From contig OX637398.1 of assembly GCA_951799425.1 (NCBI GenBank), positions 18,734,270 to 18,798,269 of the forward strand: a DNA stretch of 64,000 nucleotides, in the 5' to 3' direction. The stretch is from Ilex aquifolium (Eukaryota; Streptophyta; Magnoliopsida; Aquifoliales; Aquifoliaceae). The position numbers and the translations under genes were made by a program. Of this stretch, positions 9,850 to 21,720 are shown piece after piece (position 1 is the first letter of the stretch; each line of letters starts with the position of its first letter). The notes beneath the pieces are model-generated. The model saw only the letters and a program-made list of their open reading frames with translations, had not been told where the DNA came from and did not search any database.

Positions 9850-12390
9850 TTGGTAAGAGATTCTTCTATGCATTTTTTTAATTTGTTAGAACACATATGC
9901 ATATATCTTTCTAACCATATATGATACAAAACCTAATTTTATTTAGGTGAAAACTGGGGCTTTGAGCGAAGATCCAACGGTTAAATTTACTCCAATTGCT
10001 ATGAAAATTGAGTATATACTCATGTTGTTGTGAAACACATATCTATCGGTTCCAATTCAGGTATAAGTACGTGAAATAAATATTTAATAGTTCGAGATTC
10101 ATGTTTTAATTATTCTCTTTAGTCTTGGATTAACACCATAGTAATGATTTAATATAAGAATTTGACGAGAATATGATTATTTATTTTTATGGACGTGTTG
10201 TATATGTAAGAATTGCTAGGTATTAGTACACTACATAAAATTTTAAAGGGTGTAGCTACTTGAACTAAGCATTTTCAAGCTGGATAAATTATCTTAAATT
10301 TGATTGTTAAAAATTATGGATTTGATATTTGGATTGTTGAAATTAATTAATAAAAATAAATTAATGAATCCAGTGCTGAAATTTACACTATAAAATTGTA
10401 GTTGGTGATGACATTTTTATTTAAAAGCTAAAAATAGCTTCCTTAATTGTTGAAAAATAATAGTTAGAAATTGGTAGTGTGATTAGAGTGGTTAGAATTG
10501 AAACCATATGATCAAACTCGTGATTTATAAGTTGTATATCATGGATATCAGTTTTAACACTATACTTCAATGTTAAAAATCAGCATAATATCATGCTATT
10601 ACAGACAAGGGTTGTAATCGTTTTAAACCTATTGAAACTTTTGGCTTAAGGGTAATAAATTATATTTTAGATGAATGGTGGTATTATTTACATACTATAA
10701 AAAAAATATCAGAGTGAATTAAAATGGTTCCTAATGTGACCAAGATATACTAATTTGAAAAGATTAACGAAGTCTAAGTATGATCATCATATACAACCAA
10801 AGTAGAGCATCAAATATATGTTCATATGCATTCATTTGCATCAATTGAGTAATTTTAGGTTGATGCTCACTTGCATTTGCACATATTCTAATTATTAGGG
10901 TCAGAGGCTACTACCTTGGTTGCACATAGGGATTGACTGTAAAGTGAGGAGGGGTATCTGTCAGCGATAAAAGTGAAGTGTACTGCTTCATAATAATTGA
11001 AAATAAAAGTATAGGATCTATGAATTATTTTTCATTATGTGAAATGAAGTTTTTGATGAATTGATTTAGGGTGTGTTGCTTAAACTATGGATCAAATATG
11101 CTTTTATGAAAAGCATGAAATTTGAGTATTATCCACTATGCCGAGTTGTTGATAGCTTGACATAACTTATATGTTGTTAGTTTGGACACTGTGCAGTTGT
11201 CGTGAGACAGCTTGACATTGCTTAAATGTTGTAGATAGCATGACATTGCTTATATGTTGTTGTTTGACTCGCTGCTTATGTGGATATTTACTATTTTGAT
11301 ATATGAAGTTGATTTGAGTTTCAAAGTGAGTTGAGTTCACTTTGGTTGTGATTTGCGAGTTATGAGTATCTTTTGGGTAGAATTATATTTGATCCATATT
11401 TTTGTTATATTTCCTTTGATTATGCTATTCAGTACACTCAAGAAAATTATCAGGACTCCAAGTGTAGAATGAGGTCCACTACTGCACTAGCATGGTAGAG
11501 ATGGGGGAAAACTAAGAAATTTAGTTTATGTACATATTGTACATGAGTGTTTGTTTTCCCTGTTGTTATAAAGGGATAAAATCTCTAATCTTTTGTTTTG
11601 ATACAAACGACATCGTTGTGTACTCTGTTATATAACTTATCTGTTTTTAGTGTTATTAGGTGACATTATTGGTTTTAAATGTTTTATTGCATTACAGACA
11701 CAGGTACTGTCATGTGTTGAGTTATGTTTCCATCTTTGAGAAACCGAGGAGATCTCTCAGGATTGGGTGTGACACCATGACCTCTCTCAACTTTTCAAAG
11801 GTAAACCCAACACATATGTGGTCTTTCAAGAAATAATTTCATTATTGCGATGCATACGGATCCCTAAGAACACCACAGGGAGTGTGACCTTGTGGCAAAG
11901 ACAAAGACAATAAAGTCGCAAAAATGTTAGGCACTGTCTTGTGTTTGGGACTCTTCTTAGGGAAACACACACTTTTACACTCTTTTTTCCTGACATGTTA
12001 CCTTTTTTTAACTTTTATGTTTATCTTCAAAATTTTATGTTAAATTATTTGGTGAAATTAGACATAGGTTGAGATCTAACTGTTAGATTACTTGATGAAT
12101 TGATGTTGAAATTCTTCATTATATTGCAATTGGGCCAAAATAGTTAAATTATTTGGTGAAATTAGACATAGGTTGAGATCTAAATGTTAGATTACTTGAT
12201 GAATTGATGTTGAAATTCTTCATTATATAATGATTTTTGAATTAGAATTTAACTGTAATTGAGTGTATCTGTGTATGTAAGATAAAATTAAACAAATATT
12301 TTAAATTAGTTTTGAATTAATCAACAATTTTTCTTATGTAGTTGGTCAAGCTTGAATTAATTTTCTCGATTTTATTAGAAAATAGGTAAT
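9850..12390. other. Noncoding region with LTR-like remnant
   Basis: No gene is visible. The stretch ending at 11,774 finishes in gattgggtgtgaca, the terminal motif of many Gypsy LTRs of the Tekay kind (compare gaggtgtgaca at 27,571), so about 0.8-1.8 kb before it may be a solo LTR. I could not find its start or a target duplication. Between 11,130 and 11,270 the motif agcttgacat..cttatatgttgt recurs three times in diverged form. Confidence 0.35.
12041..12232 (+). repeat. 104-bp tandem duplication
   Basis: taaattatttggtgaaatta onward begins at 12,041 and again at 12,145, and the two copies run to cttcattatat with one visible mismatch. The copies are much more alike than the surrounding sequence would suggest, so the duplication is recent. 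Confidence 0.92.
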
Positions 12391-12569
12391 AGTGTGATAG
12401 CAAAAGAAGATTGTAGTTAATTTGATCATGCAAAAATTAATTTGATCGTTTATTAATAGTGTGATAGGTAGTTAATCTCTTATCCTTAGGATTCCCAAGC
12501 TTTCAGAGTCCTAGTCTATGTAGTATATCAATCTTTATCTATTGTAAATTCAAATGCTAGTACATTCAA

Positions 12570-12577
12570 TATAAATA
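12570..12577 (+). promoter_or_regulatory. TATA box in Copia LTR
   Basis: TATAAATA 65 bp before the LTR end at 12,642, the expected place for an LTR promoter. Confidence 0.55.
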
Positions 12578-12642
12578 CAATACCTATACCAAATAACCGG
12601 TAAGGCATTCCAAGCACATACAAACTTCTTTGTTTACTTTCA

Positions 12643-13042
12643 TGATATTAGAGCAACTCCAAGGGGAGTGGTATCAGGGGTGACAATATCATAACTGCCA
12701 AAATGCCATTCTAAATTCAAAATTTTTCACTCCAAAGGGGTGACATCAAGGGTTGGAAAATCTCTTGGGGTGACAATTTTGGCAACTCTAGAGAGAGAAA
12801 GAGAGAGGTTGCAAATGGTTTGATGAATATAGATCTGTTAAATTGTTGAATGATCCAACGATGAATATAAATCCAACGATTCATATAGATTGATGAATGA
12901 AAATATGAAAATGGTACCCCATTTTGGCACCTGTCATTGGAGCAAATTTATAATTCAGGGATGTCAAAACACTATTCAAGGTTGCAAATGAGTGATTTGA
13001 CACCCCAAAATGACAACTCCCTTTGGAGTTGCTCTTAGAGCC
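12643..13042 (+). other. Copia primer-binding site split by a MITE
   Basis: TGATATTA at 12,643-12,650 and GAGCC at 13,038-13,042 join to a 13-mer matching the tRNA-iMet site TGGTATCAGAGCC at 11 of 13 positions. The LTR ends in CA at 12,641-12,642, directly before it. The gap is exactly the MITE plus one TTA target copy. Confidence 0.82.
12651..13034. mobile_element. PIF/Harbinger-type (Tourist-like) MITE, 384 bp
   Basis: Terminal inverted repeats GAGCAACTCCAAGGGGAGT (left) and GAGCAACTCCAAAGGGAGT (right, read inward) are flanked on both sides by TTA (12,648-12,650 and 13,035-13,037), the target duplication of PIF/Harbinger transposases. The interior is noncoding with gggtgaca/tgtcaccc-like subterminal repeats. 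A transposase encoded elsewhere would have moved it. Confidence 0.93.
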
Positions 13043-13090
13043 TAGAAACTTTGAACCTTTACTTTTTTTTTCTTTTTCCTCTGCACTACC

Positions 13091-14240
13091 ATGGCTTCTT
13101 CAGCTAAAACCCCTATTTTTCTATTAACAAATATTACCAATTTCATTTTATGTTAAACTTGACGAAAATTATTATCTACTTTGTGCAATCAAATTGAATT
13201 AATATTCATAAGCACTAACTTGTTCAGCTTTGTCGATGGTACAGTCCTTCCTCCATCGCACATTGTTAACTCATGGTTCGGTCAACCAACACCTAATTCA
13301 GAATACATAACTTGGTGAAATTGTGAAAGCATATATAAATGCTACACTAACGGAATCGTTGTCTTCTCAATTACTTGGACTCAAAACAGCCAAAGAAGCG
13401 TGGGACGCTCTTGATGTTCTATAACAACAATCGATGGCCCGAAAATCATATCTCCTCAAAGATCTCCAGAGCATCACCAAGGGCAATAATACAATTCGTG
13501 ATTACCTCCACCACGTGAAATCATTGTTAGATTCTCTTTGCGGCAATCAATAAACACGTTAAAGGCTTTGACGTGGTACAACACACTTTTAAATGGTTTG
13601 AGTTTCGAAATGGTCCATTTATAATTGCTATTGAACATTGTCACCCACCCATCAATTTCTCAAAATTACGATCAAGCCTTCTCATCCATGAACAATGTTT
13701 GACCTGCAGATTTGGCCAACAACTATTGCCTGCTATTCATCCCATAGCAACCCTTCATGCCGTTGCTACCACGTCTACTACTGGCTTCGCCCGTTATAAT
13801 TCCAAAACCCAGTAAACAAAACCGCTTTTGCCCTTCCTCTAAACATGTCCAGCGATATAAATCTTTCCCATCATTTCCTTTGGGAATAACATCCTATTAG
13901 GCACCAACATCCAACTTAACGATTCCACCATTTCCATCATTCACTCGTAACCTGGATCCTTCCCCTCATAGGTATTCATCCATAGAAATTCATGGTCGTC
14001 GTCCTCTCAAATGTTAGATATGTTCTAAAACAAGTTAAGCCACGAACAGGCCTCGTTTTCATTATTTTCCTAGTCGCAATAGCAATGCTCAACATCTACA
14101 ACAAGCATTCTTTGATCTTCATCAATTGGCGTCAACTAGCAACCCTTGGACGTCTATCAAATACAACTGGATTCTGAATTTGAGTGCCATTTTTCTCACA
14201 TGACATTTGATCCTGCAATAGTCCATAACTTACTCCAATT
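13091..14240 (+). pseudogene. Copia gag and protease remnant
   Basis: ATG 13,091 starts a gag-like reading whose early residues (LTNITNF, later FSFVDGTVLPP near 13,220) match the usual start of plant Copia gag. Stops and frameshifts follow. A decayed CCHC knuckle (C-stop-ICSK) is visible near 14,015-14,060 and a degraded protease around 14,170-14,270 (WILNLSA, VGDG). Gag would form virus-like particles and the protease would process Gag-Pol; neither can be made. Confidence 0.68.
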
Positions 14241-16220
14241 CTGATCAAGTTTATGTAGGCGATGGTTAGGCTCTCTCTATTTCCAATATTGGCTCTAACA
14301 AACTTTCTAATCCAATGAAAGAGGTACGACTTCCTGATACCTTGGTTGTTCCGAAATTAACTCAAAACCTCTTATTTGTCTCTAAGTTAGCTCGTGATAA
14401 TAATTATTCTGGTAAATTTTTTCCATGGGGTTTATGTGTCAAGGATTTTCAATCTTGGATGATACTTATGAAGCTTCCATTGCTAGTTGACTTGTATTTC
14501 CTATCGAAATCTTCACTACAATCCTTCAATAATACAATAACATTGGTTAGCGACACTCGGCTTCCTGGACATATTTGGCATCGCCGCTTGGGACATCCAT
14601 CTGCTCGTACTCTCACTATTCTCCGTCAGACAATGCATTTTTATGACTTTTTGCACGTTAATAACATTGTGAGTCCTGTCAACTGGCTAAGAGATACAAG
14701 TTACATTTTAAAAGTTCAAATCGTTTGTCTAATTTTTTTATGAAACTTATTCATTGAGATGTATAGAGGTCTTCAACAATAAATTCTCGTGCTGGTTTTC
14801 AGTATTACATTTTGTTTTGTAAATGATTATTGATGATGCACAAAAATGGCTTTGCACACCACCTGTTAAGTGTAATTAATAAATGCAGTAAAACAATAGA
14901 GAATAGGAAGAGGCAGAATTTATAGTGGTTCGGTCAACGTGACCTACGTCCACTCTTGAATGGCTTTGGTTGCCGGGGAGCTTTTATTAACTCAAGGGAG
15001 CGGGGAGCAGAGTTTACAAGCTTTGAGAGAGAAGAGGGAGAGTCGTGCTCAGGTAAGTGTGATGCCCCCCAAGTGTTGGTGGGGCTTACAATTTATAAGG
15101 GTCCCCTAACAGGTTGGGCTACTCTTCAGCAACTTAGCAAGCATTTCGGTGGAGCTCACGACTTATCCTCAACGGGCGAGGTGGTTGAGGAGCTTCCATG
15201 AGATGCGGTCAAAGATAAGGTGAGGGTGGACCATTTCCTTCCGCTGTGCAGGTGATGCTCCTCTGCTCTCCCCTTGATGACGTGGCTAGGCATGGAGCCT
15301 GATTGGGCTTGGTGGATCTTAAATGAAGTTGGGCTCCTCAAATGGGGATTTGGGCTTTTTATATAGATTGGACCATTTGGGCTTGACCCATCAATTATAG
15401 TCATTTTTCATGGATATATCCTATGCGTGTTAAAATTAGATGCATTGGATTGCTTTCGCCTATTTAAAAATATGGCAGAAAATAAAATACTTTCAATGTG
15501 ATGGTGCTCTTGAGGTAACCCGTGATTCATTCAAAAATTTTATGGATGCTTGTGGCATTGTATATCACATTTTGTGTCTTCACACCTAGGAACAACATGG
15601 TGTTGCTGAACGGAAACACTGCCATATCACAAAAATGAGTCTTGCCTTATTATTTGAGTCCCACATATGAAAGGAATATTGGTTCTAGGCCTTCCCCACT
15701 ACCATATTTCTTATCAACAGGTTGCCAACTCCAATTCGTAATCAACGTTCACCATATGAATTACTCTTTTGTGCTCAACCCAACTATAATTTCATGCCGG
15801 TCTTTGAAAGTCGTTGTTATCAATGGTCATATCGTCAAGATAAACGCAGTCCCAAGTCGGCTGCTTATGTCTTCATCAGTTACATTGATGTTCACAAAGG
15901 TTATTGTTGCCTTGACCCCTGCACGGATCAAGTTTATTTGTCTCGACATGTAATTTTAAATGAGAATTTTTACCCTTTCGTATCACGCACAACGGTTGTC
16001 CCAGCACTGCCTACTGTTGCTCCTTCCACTCCTACTTTGTCCATACCCATGTGTCATCCAAATGTTCCATTTACAACTACCAATAATTCCTTCTCCATTA
16101 GCTTTAGTTACTGCTCTGCATTCTCCTTCTTTGGGTGCTCCACTAGCAGTGCCAATCACAGCTCCATCTATCACCGCTTCTCCCTTATTACCAGATGCTT
16201 TCACTTAATCCGCTGATAGC
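14241..16220 (+). pseudogene. Copia integrase remnant (interrupted)
   Basis: GAG-pre-integrase lies in 14,315-14,640, with its HIWHRRLGHPS motif the clearest Copia signature in the element. The integrase core is cut at 14,830 by a solo LTR and resumes at 15,399 with SHFSWIYPMR. Downstream NFMDACGI, QHGVAERKH (near 15,595) and SPYELLF (near 15,745) follow the known order. Several stops and frameshifts are present. Confidence 0.82.
14831..15393. mobile_element. Solo LTR, 563 bp
   Basis: Begins TGATG and ends CATCA, a short inverted repeat with canonical TG..CA, and is flanked by perfect 5-bp duplications ATTAT (14,826-14,830 and 15,394-15,398). Removing it with one ATTAT restores the integrase reading. 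It contains tggttcggtcaacgtgacct, a motif I know from LTRs of several plant retrotransposons. Orientation and family are unresolved. Confidence 0.92.
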
Positions 16221-16330
16221 TACATCTACAATTATTCATCTCCCTTATGAATAATCTACTACATCGTCCAATGATCACCACAACACAATAGTCTACTACA
16301 TCGGCACCATCATCTCATTCTCATTATCCA

Positions 16331-16625
16331 ATGATCACCAGGAATGGCAATGGTACTCGGAAGCCAAAACTACTATTGGCCACAAAACATCCTATTCCTC
16401 TAATTTTTCTCATTTCTGCGACAAACGATGCCTCTTTGAAACCGGCTTCCTATCGTCAAGCATCTCAAGACTCCAACTTGGTATTGGCAATGAACACAAA
16501 ATACAAGGCCTTAATGCAAAGCCACACTTGTGCTCTTGTTCCATTTCAGCTGCGGATGAATGTTGTGGGTAATAAATGGGTTTATCAAATAATTTTCATG
16601 AAGTATACATTTCAAATTCATTTTT
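16331..16625 (+). pseudogene. Copia reverse transcriptase, N-terminal fragment
   Basis: Open piece with the usual Copia RT entry: a variable linker, then an AMNTKYKALM-like segment and GNKWVYQI (compare the conserved G-C/N-K-W-V-Y-K motif). It ends about 15 codons later at the inverted-repeat edge; all catalytic motifs are missing. Confidence 0.8.
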
Positions 16626-17015
16626 GTTGTATTATCTAATTACCCTTATCATAAATACTTTTACCTAATTGTTAGTTTCTATATTTTCAAATATATAAAT
16701 ATCAAATTTGAGATTTTTAATATTAATAGTTTCTATATTTTCAAATATCTAAATATTAGATTTGAGACTTTTAGTATTCCTCGAATGTTATCTACTGTTT
16801 GAATTTATTAATATTTTATTATCATCTCTCTCCCTCCCTATTCTCTTTCTATTTCTCTTCCCTTATTTTCTCTCTCAAACTCGTTATCTCTCCCTTGCGT
16901 ATTCATGACACCGTTACTCTCTCTTCCCCCTATTTTCTCTCTATTGTATGGAAAAGTGATTTCAAACAAAAATAATATTCCATTATCATCTCTTTCTCTC
17001 TCTCTCTGCCCCTAT

Positions 17016-17047
<32 letters not shown>

Positions 17048-17416
17048 TCACCTCACTTAAGGGAGAAAGAACGAGTTTGAGAGAGAAAATAAGGGAAGCG
17101 AGATAGAGAGAGAGAGAATAGGGGGAGAGAGGTGATAATAGAATATTAATAAATTCAAACAATAGATAACATCCAAGGAATACTACAAGTCTCAAATTTA
17201 ATATTTAGATATTCGAAAATATAGAAATTATCAAATAGGTATGCAATATTAATGGAAGACGACCAAGAAATATTGAAAGTCTAAAATCTAATATTTAGAT
17301 ATTTGAAACATAGAAACTAGCAATCAGGTAGACAGTATTTATGGTAGGGATAATTAGGTAATACAAAAAAAAAAAAAGAATTTGAAATGTGTACTTAATG
17401 ACAATTATTTGATAAA
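16581..17416. repeat. 836-bp imperfect inverted repeat
   Basis: The left arm (16,581 to about 16,900) is the reverse complement, with point changes and small indels, of the right arm (about 17,057-17,416). Outer ends read TTTATCAAATAATT on one strand and the same inverted on the other. Each arm carries an internal duplication of a tagtttctatattttcaaatat motif and pyrimidine-rich inner flanks. The loop of about 155 bp is CT- and CA-rich. No coding content. The left end overlaps the last Copia RT codons. Confidence 0.87.
17027..17047. repeat. (CA)n microsatellite
   Basis: CA run at the loop end of the inverted repeat, next to CT-rich tracts. Confidence 0.9.
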
Positions 17417-18368
17417 AAGGAGGACTTAATAAAGCATAAGTCTGGCCGGGATACTTAAAGCCAAGTAATTTCTAAAAAAGATACCTACAGCCAAATTTCT
17501 GTAAAAAATATGCCCACAATATAAAATGTATGCCCACATAAATTATCAAGACTTCAACTTCCTGATATTATAGGTAGGAAGTTGAATTCTTAACTTATAA
17601 AAACACAAAAAATGATTAAAACAGATGTAATTTTTATCTACTTTGATCCTTTCAATTAAAGTCAATGATACAAAATTGATCCTAAATTTTTTTTCCTCCC
17701 TGAAAAACACCATTTTTTTTTTGCACAGCCCCCAATGTCAAACAATTCAATCTACACACTCATCAGTGTCAAACAACTCAATTAATCTACACCTACCTCT
17801 CTTCTATTTTCATTACCTCTCTCTTTTGTCCTCTTTGTTTACTTTAATTTTAAATTGTATAATTATAAAAAAAACTTATTACATTATCAATGCTCGATTT
17901 TTGACATTACATAATATTTTCAACGGGTCATTGCTAGTCTATTTAATATTACATCTAGGAGTTTGAATCTTATCTCCATATATTTTTTCTGCCCATTTCT
18001 ATTACATAACCTAATTCTATGAAAAGTTAAAGGAAAAACTTCATCCACACCCCCTGCAAAATACCTTATTTGCTGATAGTTACTTGGCCCATTCTCGACC
18101 GAAACGAACAACCTTTCGGACGACTGATGGCAAGAGAGAAAGATTCAACAAATTGAGATCGATCTCCCCTCCCAAACTATCCCTTCTTTCAAGATCGGTA
18201 GATGTAGTTTATTCATGATTGAGAATTACTTTTCTCACAAACTCTATGTACATAAAAAATTTATTGAAAAGTATAATGCAAATTCAATCATGAATAAACT
18301 CCATGATATAAAAAAAGGTCGAATAACACTTTGATAAATGATTAAGTAGATATGTATTAAAAAAATTT
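17417..18368. other. Noncoding spacer
   Basis: No gene or recognised repeat; AT-rich, with short stop-limited frames only. Confidence 0.5.
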
Positions 18369-18462
18369 GTCACACCCAATCCCATAAAAGAGTTAGGGTG
18401 TGGATAAACCTAACCTATAATCCATACATCCAACATACAAATAACAGTTTAACATCAATTCA

Positions 18463-18800
18463 TTAATTGATTCTGGTGCTACGCATTCATTATCATTTGT
18501 CATTCATGTAGATCGACCCTCTACCTTACTGGATAGTTGGTTATCTATTTCTACTCCGGTTGGTGATGTTATAGTGACGGAGACTGTTTACAGGGGTTAT
18601 ATTATGCATGTGGGTGATAGAGAGTTATTGGTGGATTTGTTACCCCTAGATATCTAGGATTTTGATTTGATCTTGGGTATATGGATTGGTTATCATCATA
18701 TCATGCCTTTATAGATTGTTTTCATAAAGAAGTGGTGTTCCGGCTTTCAAGTGTGCCTGTATTCCAATTTTATGATGATTGCCCTGCTACTTATACTTGT
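18463..18800 (+). pseudogene. Gypsy aspartic protease remnant
   Basis: Opens with LIDSGATHSL, the D-S-G active-site loop of Gypsy proteases, and later shows DFDLILGI followed by a stop where DWL is expected. At least three in-frame stops occur. It would cleave Gag-Pol. Confidence 0.82.
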
Positions 18801-18879
18801 TTGATTTATGCATTAAAAGCCAAAAAGGACAAAAGGGATGTCAGGTTTATCTAGCTTATGTGAAGGATACTCAAAAGGG

Positions 18880-20120
18880 TAGTCCAGAGTTGGGAAATAT
18901 ACTTATTGTATGTGAATTTACTGATGTATTTCCTAAGACGTTGCCAGTATACCTGTGGATCCAGAAATTGAATTTACCATCGAGTTGATGACGGGTACTA
19001 GCCCAATTTCTAGTGCACCGTACCGTATGACTCCTATTGAGTTGAAAGAATTAAAGATTTAGTTACAGGAATTGCTAGACCATGGATTTATTCAACCCAA
19101 TGTATCTATTTGGGGTGCTCTAGTGTTGTTTATAAAGAAAAAAAATGGTACCATGCGGTTATGTATTGATTATCGACAACTAAATAAGGTGACTATACAG
19201 AACAAGTATCCTTTGTCACGTATCAATGAGTTGTTGGACCAATTACAAGATGCCAAGGTATTTTCAAAGATTGATTTTCATTTGGGAAATCATCAGTTGA
19301 AGGTAAAGGGTAGTGATATTTCCAAGATAGCTTTTTGAACCAAGTATGACCATTATGAGTTTTTGGTTGTCATTTGGTTTGACGAATGCTCCAGCCGTAT
19401 TTCAGAATTTAATGAATCATGTGCGCTTTTATTTAGACTCATTTGTGATTGTATAAATCAATTATATTTTGGTCTACTCTCAAAGTGTGGAGGAGCATGA
19501 ACGTCATTTAAGAGTTATGTTGCAGACTTGGCGGAATAACCAATTGTATGCTAAATTCAATTGGTTTAGAACATATACCTGTGTGAGACATCGTATTCGA
19601 TCTTCAAGTTTCTTTCACGGAAGAGCAAGATCTTCCTCTCCTTCTTCAAAGCAATATGTGTGTCTCAATGGGACAAGCTAAATTAGGTTATGAAGTGAAG
19701 AGGAGACCTAGCATGTTATTTATAATGAATCTAATTGACTCTCCCATTACAGGTCACAATTAGATTAAAGCCAACAATTAACCGATCAACCACATCAATT
19801 AAAAAGATGTATATAAGTCCATCAAAATAGACCACTTAACAATATTGAGCTCATCTCATTAGACCATAAATTCGGTCCGTTTTTTACAAACCCAAAATTA
19901 ACTATCAATTAATGGAAGTCTAATATGAAAAAAATTCCAACATTTCGGTCATTTTATCTCAGGTGATGGTATTTTGGTGGACCTAAAAAAGATTAAAACT
20001 ATAGTAAAATGAGAGAGACCAAAGATGATAACTAATATTTAAAGTTTCTTGGGGTTAGTAGGTTATTATCGAAGGTTTGTGCAAATTTTTTCTATAATTG
20101 CTATGCCTTTGACCTAGCTA
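18880..20120 (+). pseudogene. Gypsy reverse transcriptase remnant
   Basis: Recognisable motifs: [46 protein letters not shown]. The catalytic box reads stop-I-N-Y-I-L-V-Y-S (19,453-19,480) instead of YxDDILVYS, so the two aspartates are lost. About 370 bp of foreign DNA follow at 19,573; RT resumes at 19,943 with GHFISGDGILV and the FLGLVGYYRRF connection. Confidence 0.85.
19573..19942 (-). mobile_element. Insertion in Gypsy RT, probable solo-LTR fragment
   Basis: About 370 bp unrelated to RT separate two RT motifs that normally lie within ten residues. Read on the minus strand it begins TGTTGGAA, a common Copia LTR start, and holds a TATAAATA box (plus-strand complement near 19,718). I found no target duplication, so boundaries and family are tentative. 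Confidence 0.5.
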
Positions 20121-20560
20121 ACTCGTAAAGGAGTGAAGTTTGATTGGACAAACAAATGTGAGCAGAGTTTCCAAGAATTGAAGAACATATTGACTTTAGC
20201 TCCAGTTTTGACTATATCTGTAGGTAGTGATTAATTTGTTATTTACAATGATGCGTCCCATTAGGGTTTGAGATGTGTACTGATGCAGCATGGTAAGGTA
20301 GTTTCATATGCTTCTAGACAGTTAAAGACTCATGAACATAACTATCCTACACATGATCTAGAACTTGCTGCTATTGTGTTTGCTTTAAAGTTGTGGAGAC
20401 ATTTTCTTTGTGGTGTAACCTATGAAATCTTTATTGATCATCAAAGCTTGAAGTATTTGTTTACGTAGAAAGAGTTAAATCTGAGGCGACGAAGATGGAT
20501 TGAGTAGATTAAAGATTATAACTGCACCATTCACTATCAGCTGGGAAAAACAAATATGGT
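20121..20560 (+). pseudogene. Gypsy RNase H remnant
   Basis: Contains the C-V-L-M-Q motif with [20 protein letters not shown], then [18 protein letters not shown] and [12 protein letters not shown], which carry the acidic residues of the Gypsy RNase H fold. The first catalytic Asp region is altered (a stop near 20,232 and NDASH before a stop) and more stops follow at 20,466. Confidence 0.82.
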
Positions 20561-20799
20561 AGCTGTCGCATTGAGCATAAAGTCATCGGGAAACTTAGCT
20601 CATTTGCAGGTGATCTGGAGAGGTATGTTTATCGACCTGAAATCTATTAGAGCTCACTTTGAGGTTGGGAAAGCTACAACTTTACTTGCTAGTTCGACCT
20701 TAAAACTAATTTTGGTGGATAGAATTCGAGAAGATTAAAGATCAGATGAACAGTTATAAAAGATCAAGAGTGAAGTTAAGACTAGTACTAAATCTGATT

Positions 20800-21720
20800 T
20801 TGTGATTAAAGATAATGATATGTTATTATTTGGGACTCGGTTATGTGTTTCTAATGATGCAGGGTTAAAGAAAAAAATTCTTGAAAAGACTCATAGCCCA
20901 ATATATTTTATGCATTCAGGTAGTACCAAATTGTATCAACACTTGAAAAGGTATTATTGGTGGGTTGGGATGAAGCGGGAAATTGCTGAGTTTGTGGCAA
21001 AATGTTTGGTATGTCAGCAAGTGAAAGCAAAGCGTTGACGCTTAGCTGGATTATTACAACCTCTTCCAGTTCCTGAATGGAAGTGGGAGCATATCACTAT
21101 GAATTTTGTGAGAGGATTGCCTCGTACACAGACATGGCGTGACTTTATATGGGTGGTGGTGGATAGACTAACAAAATCTACACAATTTTTGGCTATTAAG
21201 ACTTCATTTTCTCTTGATAAATTAACTAAGTTGTTTGTTGATGAGATTATTAGACTGAATGGAACACCTGTTTTTATTATTTGTGACAGGGATCCACGCT
21301 TTACTTCAAGGTTTTGGCCAAACCTTCAGAATGCTTTAGACATTACTTTAAGGTTTATTACAAATTTTCATCCTTAGACTGATAGGCAGTTCGAGCGGAC
21401 CATTCAAACTTTGGAGGATATGCTGTGAGCTTGTGTTATAGATTTTAAAGGTATTTGGGATGATCATTTATCTTTATTTGAATTTGCATATAATAATAGT
21501 TATCAAGCTTTAATTGAGATGGCTCTCTTTGAAGCTTTATATGGTAAGAAGTGTAGAACTCTTGTATGTTGAAGTGAAGTGGGAGAAAGAAATTTGTTAG
21601 GCCTTGAAATCATTCAAGTTACATAAGATAAGGTAAAAGTAATTCAAAAATGATTGAAAAGTGTTCAAAGTAGATAGAAAAGTTATGTTGATAACTGTAG
21701 AAAAAATTTGAAATTTGAGG
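20800..21720 (+). pseudogene. Gypsy integrase remnant
   Basis: The zinc-binding N-terminus reads H-x4-H-type KTHSPIYFMHSG with YYWWVGMKREI and CLVCQQVKA. The core begins WKWEHITMNFVRGLP, with D in VVVDRLTKS and D in ICDRDPRF, and later FEFAYNNSYQ and FEALYGKKCR. Stops at 21,036-21,038 (TGA), 21,375-21,377 and near 21,427 interrupt it. Integrase would insert the cDNA copy. Confidence 0.86.

Larger units (their letters stand above)
12391..16625 (+). mobile_element. Broken Ty1/Copia retrotransposon
   Basis: The order LTR end with TATA, primer-binding site, gag, protease, GAG-pre-integrase, integrase, then the beginning of RT is the Copia order. It is full of stops and frameshifts and stops at the start of RT, where a large inverted repeat begins. 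There is no RNase H and no 3' LTR. The LTR start is uncertain; I set it near the first aatagtgtgatag. It carries two later insertions, a MITE at 12,651 and a solo LTR at 14,831. Confidence 0.82.
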
